Part shown: piece by piece, positions 7,901 through 14,529 of the stretch
Position numbering within the stretch: the first letter of the stretch is position 1
Layout of the letters: each line of letters opens with the position of its first letter
From: Holophagaceae bacterium UBA706
Lineage (GTDB): Bacteria; Acidobacteriota; Holophagae; Holophagales; Holophagaceae
Length of the DNA: 17,454 nucleotides
Direction: 5' to 3'
NCBI GenBank assembly: GCA_002298155.1
Contig: DBME01000134.1
Span: forward strand, 1-17,454
Notes under the pieces: generated by a model
What the model was told of the DNA's origin: nothing
The model's input: the letters and a program-made list of their open reading frames with translations, nothing else
The model's database searches: none
Made by a program: the position numbers and the translations under genes

Positions 7901-10546
7901 GTGCCCCACGGGATCCCTGATGCCGGTCTGGGTCTCGAAGGCGTCGTTGACGGAGAGGTACAGGAAGTCCGCGGGCCGGTCCCCCTCGAACCGCATGCGG
8001 CAGTGGGCGAAGCCGCTGACCAGGTTCCGGAAGAGGTTGCGGTAGCGGGCCTCGTTGTCCATGGCGGCCATCTGGGCCCGACGGATGTCCGTGAACTCCG
8101 CGAAGGTCACCACCACGCCGTTGACGGTCTGGTCCAGGTTCCGGTAGGGGTTCAGCCGCACCAGGTACCAGTGGTCCCCCGCGCGGGTGTGCACCTGGGC
8201 CTCCCGGGCCTGGTGGAAATCCAGCACCTCCTGGGCGAGTTCAGGCAGGTCCATGCCCGTGAACAGGGGCACCAGATCTCCGATGGGCCGCCCCACATCC
8301 GTCGCCAGGAGCCCGAAGAGCTTCGTGGCCGTGGGGGTGAAGCGGCTGATGCGCAGTTCCTGGTCCAGGAAGAGCGTGGGAATGTTGGTGGAGGCCATGA
8401 GGTTCTGCAGGTCGCCGTTAGCCTCGTGCAGTTCCTGGACCTTCTCGTTGAGCTCGAGGTTGAGGGTCCTCAGCTCCTCGTTCACGGACCGCAGCTCCTC
8501 CTGCGAGGCCTGCAGCTCCTCGTTGGAGGACTGCAGTTCCTCGTTGGACGACTGGAGCTCCTCGTTGGTGGCCTCCAGCTCCTCCACGGTGATCTGCAGC
8601 TCCACGCGGGTGCTCTGCAGCTCCAGGTTCATCTGGTCCAGCAAGGGCTGGTCCGCGTCCGGAAGGCGCGGCAGGCTTTCCACGCCGGCCTCGGCCGCCT
8701 CCGCCTGGATGATCAGGGCGTAGATCCGTGCTTCCCGGTCCAGCCCCGGCATGGGCCGGAGGGTCAGCCGCAGCCGCTCCTCGCCGTTGCCCACGTCATG
8801 GCTCACCACGGTCTGGATGGCCGCGGAGGGCTCCACCGAGGCCCTGCCCAGGAGGCGCCGCAGCTCCCAGTGAAGGGGGCCGCTGGTGTTGGTGAGGATG
8901 TTGCTGCTGGGCTGGCCCAGGCCCGGCGTGAGGTACTTCCCGATCTGCCCCGCCCAGTACAGCACCTCGCCGGCCTCGTTGACGATGGCGCTGGCCGGCA
9001 GGTAGTAGGTGAGGAGCATCTGCTCGAAGAGCCCCAGGGCCGCGGTACGGGCGCTCATGTCGGCGGGGGGGCGGTTCCCCTGGGGAGCGTTCTGCACCCT
9101 CAAACGGCGCTCCCCCACCGGGAATTCCACCGGCGGCCGGTCCACGTCGCGCCGGGTGAAGACACGGCTGGTCTTGTCGACGGGCTCGAAGAGCAGCGGA
9201 TTGGAGGCCAGCCCCTCCGAACTGCCCAGGAACAGAATGCCCCCGGGCTTGAGGGCGAAATGGAAAAGCGGGATGAGCTTGGCCTGCAGGGCCGGCTGCA
9301 GGTAGATGAACACGTTGCGGCAGCTCACCAGGTGCAGGGACGAGAACGGTGGATCGCGGAGGATGTTCTGCAGGGAGAACGAGCACATGGCGCGGATGCC
9401 CTTGTCCACCACCCAGGCGCCCAGGTCGTTCGTGAAGAAGGCCCGCCGCCGCTCCGCGGAGACGTTGCGCAGGGCCTCCTCGGGATAGCGCCCGGCCTTG
9501 GCCCGCATGATGGCGGAGGAATCGATGTCCGTGGCGAAGATCTGCACCCGCCGCACCGATCCCGCGGCATCCAGGACCTCCCGGATGCGGATGGCGAGTG
9601 AGTAGGCCTCCTCGCCCGAGGCGCAACCCGGCACCCATACGCGCAGCGGTTCGCCGTCCCCCGCCCGCAGCAGCGGCCCCAGCTGGATCATGAGGGCATC
9701 GAAGGCATCCGGATCCCGGAAGAACTCCGTGACGCTGATGAGAAGGTCCTTGAGCAGTGCGCTCAACTCCTCGGGCGATCCCTCCAGCAGCACCCGGTAG
9801 GCCGTGAGGTCCGCGGAACCCGTGGCATGCATGCGCCGCTGGATGCGCCGGTTCAAGGTGCCGGGCTTGTAGTGGGTGAAATCGTTACCCGTGCGCTGGG
9901 CCAGGGCGGCGCAGATGGCGGCGAGATCCGGAGCCGTCGCCGTGCGTCCCGGAAGTCCCGCCGTCTCCACGAGGATCCGGGCGAAGAGCTCTCCCACGGG
10001 GAGCGCCCCGTCCACGACCCCCGCTTCCAGGGCCCTCCGGGGCATGCCGTCCTGGGAAGCCGTGGCCGGGTCCTGGACCAGGGTGACGCCACCTTTCTCC
10101 TGGATGGCACGCAGGCCGCAGGTCCCGTCCGCGCCGGACCCCGACAGGACGACGCCCACGGCCCGTTCACCGATGCATTCCGCCAGGGATCGCAGCACCA
10201 GGTCGCCGGGCATGCCGGAGGTCTCCACGGGCCGCGCCATCTGCACCTGGATCCGGCCTTCGGCCATGCCCAAGGTCATCCCTCCGGTGAGGACCAGGGC
10301 CTGGTCCGGCCGCAGGACGTCCCCCGCCTTCGCCAGCCGGAAGGGGATTGCCGCATTCCGCGCCAGGAGCGCCGGAAGGGCGCGGTGCTGGTCGGGGGCA
10401 TGGTGCTGCAGCACCAGGAACGCCATGCCGGAAGAGGCAGGCACATCCCGGAAGAAGAAGGTCAGCGGGTCAAGGCCCCCCGCCGATGCCACCAGGCAAA
10501 TGACGGGGAAGGTGTCTTCCGGGGTGGGGGCAGGGAGGGGGGCCAT
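4955..10546 (-). CDS. CheB-CheR-PAS hybrid histidine kinase with two receivers
   Basis: 1863 residues. Order: CheB methylesterase (about 10-195; Ser21 in VASAGG, His48 in LQHH, Asp140 in SGSGADGT, the catalytic triad); CheR methyltransferase (about 205-470; RRIQRRM, TEFFRDPDAF, SAM motif VPGCASGEEAYS, SCRNVFIYL); a long heptad coiled coil (about 640-716); five PAS-like domains (about 720-1328); HisKA with His1359 in AGGIAHDMNN; HATPase (N box NLCVNAVDAM, G1 EDTGQGM, G2 GKGTGLGL); receiver 1 (Asp1635 in LVILDMNMPG); receiver 2 (about 1738-1860), where Gly1791 replaces the acceptor Asp. No transmembrane segment or signal peptide is seen, so it is probably a cytoplasmic sensor. ATG 10546 follows GGTGAG at 7 bases. 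Such fusions are known, but their methylation targets are not; no chemoreceptor lies nearby. It shares no operon with its neighbours. Confidence 0.96.
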   Translation of the reverse strand: MAPLPAPTPEDTFPVICLVASAGGLDPLTFFFRDVPASSGMAFLVLQHHAPDQHRALPALLARNAAIPFRLAKAGDVLRPDQALVLTGGMTLGMAEGRIQVQMARPVETSGMPGDLVLRSLAECIGERAVGVVLSGSGADGTCGLRAIQEKGGVTLVQDPATASQDGMPRRALEAGVVDGALPVGELFARILVETAGLPGRTATAPDLAAICAALAQRTGNDFTHYKPGTLNRRIQRRMHATGSADLTAYRVLLEGSPEELSALLKDLLISVTEFFRDPDAFDALMIQLGPLLRAGDGEPLRVWVPGCASGEEAYSLAIRIREVLDAAGSVRRVQIFATDIDSSAIMRAKAGRYPEEALRNVSAERRRAFFTNDLGAWVVDKGIRAMCSFSLQNILRDPPFSSLHLVSCRNVFIYLQPALQAKLIPLFHFALKPGGILFLGSSEGLASNPLLFEPVDKTSRVFTRRDVDRPPVEFPVGERRLRVQNAPQGNRPPADMSARTAALGLFEQMLLTYYLPASAIVNEAGEVLYWAGQIGKYLTPGLGQPSSNILTNTSGPLHWELRRLLGRASVEPSAAIQTVVSHDVGNGEERLRLTLRPMPGLDREARIYALIIQAEAAEAGVESLPRLPDADQPLLDQMNLELQSTRVELQITVEELEATNEELQSSNEELQSSNEELQASQEELRSVNEELRTLNLELNEKVQELHEANGDLQNLMASTNIPTLFLDQELRISRFTPTATKLFGLLATDVGRPIGDLVPLFTGMDLPELAQEVLDFHQAREAQVHTRAGDHWYLVRLNPYRNLDQTVNGVVVTFAEFTDIRRAQMAAMDNEARYRNLFRNLVSGFAHCRMRFEGDRPADFLYLSVNDAFETQTGIRDPVGHWITELAPGIREQDEELFEIYGRVARGGRPERFETYVKALDDWFDISVYSPHPDEFVAIFDVITSRKRAEEALQESEGRYRSLFESSLAVMLVIDPADAAIVAANPAAASFYGWTRSDLQSMTVMDLNILTPERVRTNMALAQSGHRNAFSARHRLADGRIRDVEVFSSPIVVGGELRLYSIVQDVTERRQAEEAAREAGVKLETALASMADAVSISDLEGRFLEFNDSFATFHRFADKSECARTFAEYPDILDVFLPTGEPATVDQWAVPRALRGETAVNAEYILRRKDTGVTWVGSYNLAPLRDADGRIFGSVVTARDITAQKAAVDKLIESEERFRTVFEASPDAILVRKPGGCFLEANQVALDRYGYTREELLSMRPEDLVPPRLAGEVDGVIQEALRTGVPIEWAHMRKDGTEIPVELLLRVFNLNGTPCIYASARDIRERKRAQLENADLQDQLQQAQKMESLGRLAGGIAHDMNNVLGAIFAVTQALQSRFGADQAMTDALAIVERAAMRGRDLVKGLVGFARKERTARAPVDINDLVRKEVALLEHTLLQKYQLIVSLEEPLPLIQGETGTLGSALMNLCVNAVDAMPGGGTLGIRTRHGEARTVQILVEDTGQGMSPEVLQRAMEPFYTTKPVGKGTGLGLSMVFNTVRAHGGSLTINSQEGKGTQVLMTLPILADEADEAEAGNALAQTGSALRILVVDDDELLRSPVPLMLRVLGHQVEAVDGGRAALDYLSRETVPDLVILDMNMPGMTGTEALGHLRERFRDLPVLLATGFMEPDAERLAEEDPFTLIIAKPFSFEEIHRKFSQVAAMRSQPAQAPAPEDAGAAAPEPPAPEPEPEVRAGKGEPLGILLIEDNPIDALVIEGLLQKGDLACNLRRIERPAELDAALAGGGIDVVLAGYRARGWSGMEVVRQVRTFDAALPVLVISGEAGEELAVEAMRAGAADFLLKDRLLRLVAAIERALSGRPRSGN
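8471..8638 (-). repeat. Eight imperfect 21-bp tandem repeats encoding coiled-coil heptads
   Basis: Eight successive 21-base units, most starting CAGCTCCTC on the plus strand, lie inside the giant kinase gene. On the coding strand each gives one heptad of the NEELQSS type. They build the stiff linker between CheR and the first PAS domain. Being in frame and of heptad length, unit gain or loss would change linker length without breaking the gene. Confidence 0.9.
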
Positions 10547-10869
10547 TCAACTCACCGGGCAGGACCCATATATTTATGCAACCGGGCAAACCAGAGACCC
10601 CACTGTAGCACCCTTAAACAGGCTCCAATATCTAGGTTTATGTAATTTGGAACCCGTTCGTCCCGGGGGAACGCTGCCGCCGGTGACGCGGTCCGGAAGA
10701 GAGGCCTGCCCACCGAACGCAGCATTCCGTCAAAGGGCGGAAAAGTCTCCGCATCTCGGCCCTCGGGGGGCGGGTATCCACAGGGTCTGCGGAAAACTCC
10801 GGAGCTCGGTGGAGATCTTCAAGAACTCGGCCCCGGCGTGGCTTCGCAGGGCACCCGAGCCTCCCGGCG
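10547..10869. other. Intergenic region upstream of the giant kinase gene
   Basis: 323 bases without a convincing gene. Bases 10566-10650 are clearly AT-richer than the surroundings and, on the minus strand, hold several -10-like strings (TACAGT, CATAAAT), so the kinase promoter is probably here, though no clean -35/-10 pair stands out. Bases 10660-10869 are GC-rich; reading frames cross them but look like shadows of the neighbouring Cys-rich gene. No T-tract terminator was found after the Cys-rich gene. Confidence 0.5.
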
Positions 10870-11268
10870 TCAGTGCTTCTTGCGGAAAATTCCGGTTCCC
10901 GCACAGGTGTCGCATGACACCTCGACCTTGAGCTTGCCTTTGCATTTCTTGCACGGAAGCTCCACGGAGCCCTTTCCGGCACACCGGGAACAGGACGAGG
11001 AGAAGGCCGCCTGCGTCCGGCTGCCCTTGCACCGCGGGCAGGGCGTTCCATCCGGGAGCCTGCCCTTGGCATCGCAGCGGGAGCAGGGCCCGGCCTCCTG
11101 GGAATAGGTCCCGGTCCCCGAGCATTTCCGGCAGGGCAGGACCACGTTTCCGCGGCCCTTGCAGATGTCGCAGTCGACGATCCGGCGGCCGGAGGCCTCG
11201 CACCGCAGGCAGGGGACTCCGGGATTGGCGGGGCCGGCATTTCGGGGGGGGCGGTTCGACGTGTCCAT
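10870..11268 (-). CDS. DnaJ-type CxxCxGxG zinc-finger protein without J domain
   Basis: 132 residues from ATG 11268 (MDTSNRPP), chosen because GGGAGGA lies about 10 bases upstream; the longer frame to 11310 has no such site. The protein is almost entirely CxxC units: CLRC, CDIC, CRKC, CSRC, CPRC, CSRC, CKKC and CDTC, several followed by GxG as in the cysteine-rich domain of DnaJ/Hsp40. DnaJ has four such units forming two zinc sites; here there are eight, enough for about four zinc ions if they pair likewise. There is no J domain, no C-terminal substrate domain and no signal peptide. Zinc binding and a chaperone, disulfide or RNA-binding role are inference. It lies 53 bases downstream of the secreted protein at 11322-11987 on the same strand, so co-transcription is possible. 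Confidence 0.85.
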   Translation of the reverse strand: MDTSNRPPRNAGPANPGVPCLRCEASGRRIVDCDICKGRGNVVLPCRKCSGTGTYSQEAGPCSRCDAKGRLPDGTPCPRCKGSRTQAAFSSSCSRCAGKGSVELPCKKCKGKLKVEVSCDTCAGTGIFRKKH

Positions 11269-11321
11269 GGATGAAGAATCCTCCCTTTCCCTTCCGGTTT
11301 GAAGGCCCAATCGTACGCGGA

Positions 11322-11987
11322 TCAGTTGGCGCTGACGGGCATGTTCAGGAAGACGACGGGCATCTTCAGGATCGGGGTCCCGAAGGTCTTCCAGTTCTCC
11401 TCCCAGCTGGCCTCCGGGCTTTCGAACGTAAAGATGTGCAAGGAATCGAACCGCTGGCTCGCCATGATGTACTTGTGCACGATCACCGGCTTTTTCCCCG
11501 CCGGCGCGTCACGGTAGCGGAAGAAGGTGAGCTGGACCTCCCCGCGCATCTGCTGATCGAAGACGAGCACTTCACCGGGGTTCTTGTGGGCCGCCGCGAA
11601 GGGGCGCAGGTAGGCGAGCACCGCCTTGAAGGCATCCAGGTTCCCACGCTTGCCGGGGTTCTCGAGGATCTGCAGGGTGAGCCCCGTCTCGAAGGGGTGG
11701 TCCTTGGAAAAGGCCTCCGGGCTGATGGCCACCACATGCATCGGGATCGTGTCCGTGGACGCCAGGGTCGCATCGAACCAGCCGGTGGGGCGCAGCACCG
11801 CCGCATTCTTGAAGGGCAGCCAGGAGAAGCCCGTCGGCGCGGGGGGCAGCTGCTTGAAGGCCTCCTCCCGGGCGGGATCGGCACGGACGGCGGGTGCGGG
11901 GGCCAGAGCGGGCGTGGGGGCGGGCGGCTCCGCGGTCACGAACGAACCGGCGAGCATGAGCAAAGCGACCGAGAGACGATTGAGCAA
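11322..11987 (-). CDS. Secreted protein of unknown function
   Basis: 221 residues beginning at TTG 11987. This start is preferred because GAGG sits 7 bases upstream and because it gives a proper signal peptide (LNRLSVALLMLAGSFVTA, cleavage after VTA); the next ATG at 11957 would cut the signal in half. The mature protein opens with a Pro/Ala-rich linker, then GFSWLPFKNAAVLRPTGWF, a strand-rich middle and a final Trp-containing helix (SWEENWKTFGTPIL). That layout recalls the PsbP/DcrB-like fold of small periplasmic proteins, but no signature residue proves it. A periplasmic or cell-surface location is likely. No function is assigned. Confidence 0.83.
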   Translation of the reverse strand: MLNRLSVALLMLAGSFVTAEPPAPTPALAPAPAVRADPAREEAFKQLPPAPTGFSWLPFKNAAVLRPTGWFDATLASTDTIPMHVVAISPEAFSKDHPFETGLTLQILENPGKRGNLDAFKAVLAYLRPFAAAHKNPGEVLVFDQQMRGEVQLTFFRYRDAPAGKKPVIVHKYIMASQRFDSLHIFTFESPEASWEENWKTFGTPILKMPVVFLNMPVSAN

Positions 11988-12035
11988 GGTGGAACCTCAG
12001 CGTGGAAGCGTGGCGCTTGGCGCCGAAGTTGAACG

Positions 12036-12056
12036 GCCACGGCAGTATGCCGTGGC
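12036..12056. repeat. Hairpin, 9-bp stem with 3-base loop
   Basis: GCCACGGCA-GTA-TGCCGTGGC is a perfect inverted repeat. It lies in the 5' leader or promoter of the minus-strand secreted-protein gene. There is no T-tract, so a terminator is unlikely; an operator or mRNA-leader structure is possible. Confidence 0.75.
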
Positions 12057-12080
12057 GGGGGAGCGTGAAAGGAAGGGTCC

Positions 12081-12098
12081 CTGCGACCATGGTCGCAG
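12081..12098. promoter_or_regulatory. Perfect 18-bp palindrome, possible operator
   Basis: CTGCGACCATGGTCGCAG equals its own reverse complement over all 18 bases. It is 43 bases upstream of the -35 of the VOC promoter and 94 bases upstream of the opposite gene's start, a position suited to a dimeric regulator controlling either or both genes. No regulator gene is adjacent; function is inferred. Confidence 0.4.
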
Positions 12099-12140
12099 AG
12101 AAGGAGCAAGGGGCCGACAGATAATCGGCGCACCTTCGCA

Positions 12141-12169
12141 TTGACTTGGCGGGGTCTTCAAATTGTAAT
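12141..12169 (+). promoter_or_regulatory. Sigma-70-type promoter for the VOC gene
   Basis: TTGACT (12141-12146), a 17-base spacer and TGTAAT (12164-12169) are a good -35/-10 match, in AT-rich sequence. This predicts a 5' leader of about 155 bases before ATG 12332. Confidence 0.6.
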
Positions 12170-12331
12170 TGAACCCCTTGCGGGCCTGCCGGCAACCAAG
12201 CCAGAATCCCTCAGATTTCGGGTAGCGCAGGCAACACTTGAACTGGGGAATAGCTAACATGCAGGGTCGATTCCCAAAATGCCTGAGCACCCCGCCTTTT
12301 CGGAAATCCCAGCAGAAGAGGAACAAAAAAA

Positions 12332-12784
12332 ATGGGCAACCTCACACGCATCGCCTTCGTACTGCTGAGCTCGGCAGCCCTGTTGTCCAGCCCCTTGGTG
12401 GCCGCGGAAACGGGCAGGATCACAGGGCTGGGAGGCGTCTTCATCAAGAGCCCCAATCCGAAAGCCCTGGCCGCCTGGTACCAGGATGTCCTCGGCATCA
12501 AGCTTGAGCCCTGGGGCGGAGCCCTCCTGCGCTTCGACATGGCCAGCCACCCGCCCCACACCGTGTGGAACGCTTTCTCAGCCAAGACCAGCTATTTCGC
12601 CCCCTCGACGCGGGAGGTCATGCTGGATTTCGCCGTGGATGACCTGGATGCCTTCATAGTCAGAATCAAGGCGAAGGGTGTGGAGATCCTCGACCGCGTC
12701 GACAAGGACCCGAGCGGGAAGTTCGCCTGGATCATGGACCCCGACGGCACCAAGATCGAGCTCTGGGAACCCAAGCCGCATTAG
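12332..12784 (+). CDS. Exported VOC-fold (glyoxalase/bleomycin-resistance-like) protein
   Basis: 150 residues; AGAGGA about 9 bases before the ATG. An N-terminal signal peptide (TRIAFVLLSSAALLSSPLVAA) precedes a single VOC domain: ITGLGGVFIKSPNPKALAAWYQDVLGIKLE, then DFAVDDLDAFIVRIKAKGVEI, and the C-terminal DPDGTKIELWEP. The family covers metal-dependent lyases, dioxygenases and drug-binding proteins. The last metal-ligand Glu (KIELWEP) is present, but the usual first-strand His is Gly/Val here, so metal chemistry is doubtful; a binding role is possible. Most VOC proteins are cytoplasmic, so the signal peptide is unusual. It is read from its own promoter, divergent from the secreted protein at 11322-11987. 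Confidence 0.88.
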   Translation: MGNLTRIAFVLLSSAALLSSPLVAAETGRITGLGGVFIKSPNPKALAAWYQDVLGIKLEPWGGALLRFDMASHPPHTVWNAFSAKTSYFAPSTREVMLDFAVDDLDAFIVRIKAKGVEILDRVDKDPSGKFAWIMDPDGTKIELWEPKPH

Positions 12785-12800
12785 CGCCCAGGCCGGACCG

Positions 12801-12833
12801 GGGGCGGGCACGCCCCTTACGGCAGCCGTTTTT
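12801..12833 (+). terminator. Possible terminator after the VOC gene
   Basis: Two small hairpins follow the VOC stop: GGGGCG-GGCA-CGCCCC (12801-12816) and ACGG-CAG-CCGT (12819-12829), the second running straight into TTTT. A third inverted repeat, CCCGGA-TT-TCCGGG, follows at about 12834. The stems are short, so efficiency is uncertain. Confidence 0.45.
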
Positions 12834-13577
12834 CCCGGATTTCCGGGTGATCGGGCCCGTCGGATGGATCATCAAGGGTTCGAAAGCGGAAGTAGCCGTC
12901 ATCCGTGGTGGATGCCCCGAGGATTGGATCCGGTGGGTTTTTCCCTTGGAATGCCAGTCGATCACGAAGGATCCCATTGTCCCTCGGGCACGGTAGACCC
13001 CGTGGTGAAGCTCACGGAGGACCCTGGTCCGGGAATGCCCCGCAAAGACCACCAGCCGTATATCTTCACCCTTCTGATCGACCCGGACGAGGTACCTTGG
13101 GGTCTTCCATTCCAGGATGGGTTCGTCAAAATCCCTCAGGCCGGGCGGCAAGCGTTGCTTGTCCTCTTCGATCACCTTCTTCAGGAGGTCCTGCGTTTGC
13201 CGGGTCACGTGATTGACGGCGAAGATCTAATAGTCGTCATTCAACCAGATATCGCCATCCCTGAAGATGATCCCCCTCCAGCCGACCCGCTGCCAGTCCT
13301 CGCCCTCGATCGCGCTGTGGGCGATCTCCGAAAGCAGCTTCTCATAAAAAACCTCCTCGAACCGGCGAAGGCATTCCCGCCGGGATCGGATCGCCTTGAT
13401 CGGGTAGGGCCGGTACAAGGGATAGTGGATGACGGTCACGATTTGGCGCCGATCCCGGGAAGCCACACGTTGGATGAAATCCGCGAGCTTATTGCCATCC
13501 ACCCCATCGCCCGCCCCATTGGCAAGCAGGGCACTGCAAGGAATTTTGTCCAGCAGGCGCCTTTCAGTGATGCACAA
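12817..13577 (-). pseudogene. Decayed gene of an uncharacterised family, in-frame stop plus probable frameshift
   Basis: Two open stretches on the minus strand, 13227-13577 and 12732-13208, are in the same frame, separated by one TAG (13227-13229) and six sense codons. Read through, the sequence joins GWRGIIFRDGDIWLNDDY and IFAVNH, then TRQTQDLLKKVIEEDKQRLPPGL and KTPRYLVRVDQKGEDIRLVVF. This resembles, from memory, one uncharacterised bacterial family with a GDIW segment followed by an AINY-like segment and a strand-rich C-terminal half. After about 12960 the first frame turns Arg/Pro-rich, whereas another frame reads sensibly (DDGYFRFRTLDDP) to a TAA at 12817-12819, suggesting a frameshift. 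The only start near the 5' end is a TTG at 13577 that overlaps the lipoprotein gene by 14 bases; no signal peptide is seen, so the N-terminus may also be lost. Function unknown. Confidence 0.6.
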
Positions 13578-13971
13578 AGCTAAGCATTTCCAGGGTCAAG
13601 CCAATCAGGTCACCTGCCTTCAACTGGGAATAACTGACTGAAATCACGATGGGCGCGCCTGTATCTGGAATCAATTCAAAGATGAACGGCTTCTCAGTAT
13701 GGGCCCATCGGTCGGGCGCCACCTTCCACCGAAGCGTCGATTTGACGGGCCCGGGCACGAGTTCCACGGCCTGGTCCTCGTTCGGCTTCACGGCCCAATT
13801 GCCGAGGGGCAGTTCCACTTCGACATTCCAGTGATCGAATTCCTTGCTGGCGGTCGCCTTGAGGTCTTCCGACCTGTGGGTTCCGATCCGGGTTTCAAGG
13901 GTGTGCGGGGAGTTGCACCCAAGGAAAAAGAGCGTTCCTGTGAACAGGGTGATCAAGATGCTGGCCTTCAT
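13564..13971 (-). CDS. Small lipoprotein of unknown function
   Basis: 135 residues from ATG 13971, with AGGAG 7 bases upstream. The N-terminus has a lysine, a hydrophobic run and a lipobox (FFLG-Cys19), so it should be lipidated and membrane-anchored in the periplasm or outer membrane. The mature part is strand-rich with aromatic residues (HWNVEVELPLGNWAV, STLRWKVAPDRW, KPFIFELIPDTG), consistent with a small beta fold. I do not recognise the family. Its 3' end overlaps the decayed gene by 14 bases. It lies just beyond the degenerate attC half-site, so it is either the first fixed chromosomal gene next to the cassette array or an old cassette gene. Confidence 0.78.
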   Translation of the reverse strand: MKASILITLFTGTLFFLGCNSPHTLETRIGTHRSEDLKATASKEFDHWNVEVELPLGNWAVKPNEDQAVELVPGPVKSTLRWKVAPDRWAHTEKPFIFELIPDTGAPIVISVSYSQLKAGDLIGLTLEMLSFVHH

Positions 13972-13993
13972 GAACGCTCCTGGCAGTGGCTGC

Positions 13994-14022
13994 GGGATGC
14001 CAAACGTCGGAACGGACCGGAT
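13994..14022 (-). repeat. Degenerate attC half-site (L'-R' arm)
   Basis: On the minus strand the arm ending GTTTGGCATC matches the 25-base L'-R' arm of the attC at 15286 at about 20 positions (CCGGTC, then CG-TTTGGCATC in place of CG-TTAGGCATC). The core reads GTTTGGC rather than GTTRRRY, and no partner R''-L'' arm is clear before the stop of the gene at 14089. It also forms GGATGCCA...TGGCATCC (13995-14029). It is best read as a dead attC at the distal end of the array. Confidence 0.4.
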
Positions 14023-14088
14023 GGCATCCATTCGTAAGATGCAGGATAACGAAATCACCCGGGGAGGGACTGATCGCGTGGGCGAGAG

Positions 14089-14514
14089 CTATTCCTGGAG
14101 GGCATCAAGCTTCCACCCCGGGTTGTTCCGAATCTCCCTCCATCGCCAATAGGTTTCGAAGAAATCATCGTGAAGCATCTGCTGGGAATCCCCATCGGTA
14201 GGCTCGGAAAATTTCAGGCCAAGCCATTCCTTGTCGTATTCCGAGGGGTCAGCGACGCCATCAATACAAGAAAACAGGCTGAATAGTGGGGCGGCTGCGG
14301 CATTTGCAATGACTTTGCGGAGAGCGCTCTCAAGCTCTGGCGTGTTCTCAATCGAACCGAGCGCGCTCCGTTCTGCTTTGTTGAGGCCTGCGTTCGGCGG
14401 ATAGCATATATGCTGCATCGCCGAATGATTCACCAGTGCTGAAGCGGTGAGAGATGCGGATTCTTCGATAAGTCTGTGGCACTCAACCAAAAGAGCCGCG
14501 AGTTTATCTTCCAT
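14089..14514 (-). CDS. Integron cassette gene, soluble hypothetical protein
   Basis: 141 residues from ATG 14514, chosen because GGAG lies 7 bases upstream; the frame stays open to 14751 but that part crosses the attC and is not coding-like. No signal peptide or membrane helix. The N-terminal half is helical (LAALLVECHRLIEESASL); the C-terminal half is acidic and aromatic (CIDGVADPSEYDKEWLGLKF, FFETYWRWREI). I do not recognise the family. The start codon lies only 15 bases inside the cassette boundary at R' of the preceding attC, so transcription must come from upstream in the array or from within the attC. Codon use is less GC-biased than the chromosome to the left, as expected for a captured cassette. 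Confidence 0.8.
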   Translation of the reverse strand: MEDKLAALLVECHRLIEESASLTASALVNHSAMQHICYPPNAGLNKAERSALGSIENTPELESALRKVIANAAAAPLFSLFSCIDGVADPSEYDKEWLGLKFSEPTDGDSQQMLHDDFFETYWRWREIRNNPGWKLDALQE

Positions 14515-14529
14515 AGCGTGCTCCAAGAA

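Larger units (their letters stand above)
11988..12331. other. Divergent intergenic region with hairpins and a palindrome
   Basis: 344 bases between two outward-reading genes for exported proteins. It holds a 9-bp-stem hairpin (12036-12056), a perfect 18-bp palindrome (12081-12098), a sigma-70-type promoter toward the VOC gene (12141-12169) and a 160-base leader before ATG 12332. The leader contains a short TTGC/GCAA stem near 12178-12195 but no motif of a known riboswitch that I recognise. No gene is seen inside. Confidence 0.7.

Noticed and set aside
8471..8638. Regular 21-bp repeats that could suggest a CRISPR or satellite
   Set aside because: There are no spacers, the units are contiguous and in frame, and they encode coiled-coil heptads of the kinase.
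5468..9601. Very long plus-strand open frames (595 and 719 codons) opposite the giant kinase gene
   Set aside because: They are antisense shadows caused by high GC codon bias; their translations are low-complexity (His, Gly, Val, Gln rich) while the minus strand encodes clear conserved domains.
10638..11240. Minus-strand frames of 200 and 157 codons near the Cys-rich gene
   Set aside because: They overlap the CxxC gene in other frames, are Arg/Pro-rich and lack a plausible start with ribosome site.
12178..12331. Possible riboswitch in the long leader of the VOC gene
   Set aside because: Only short imperfect stems are visible and no conserved aptamer core is recognised.
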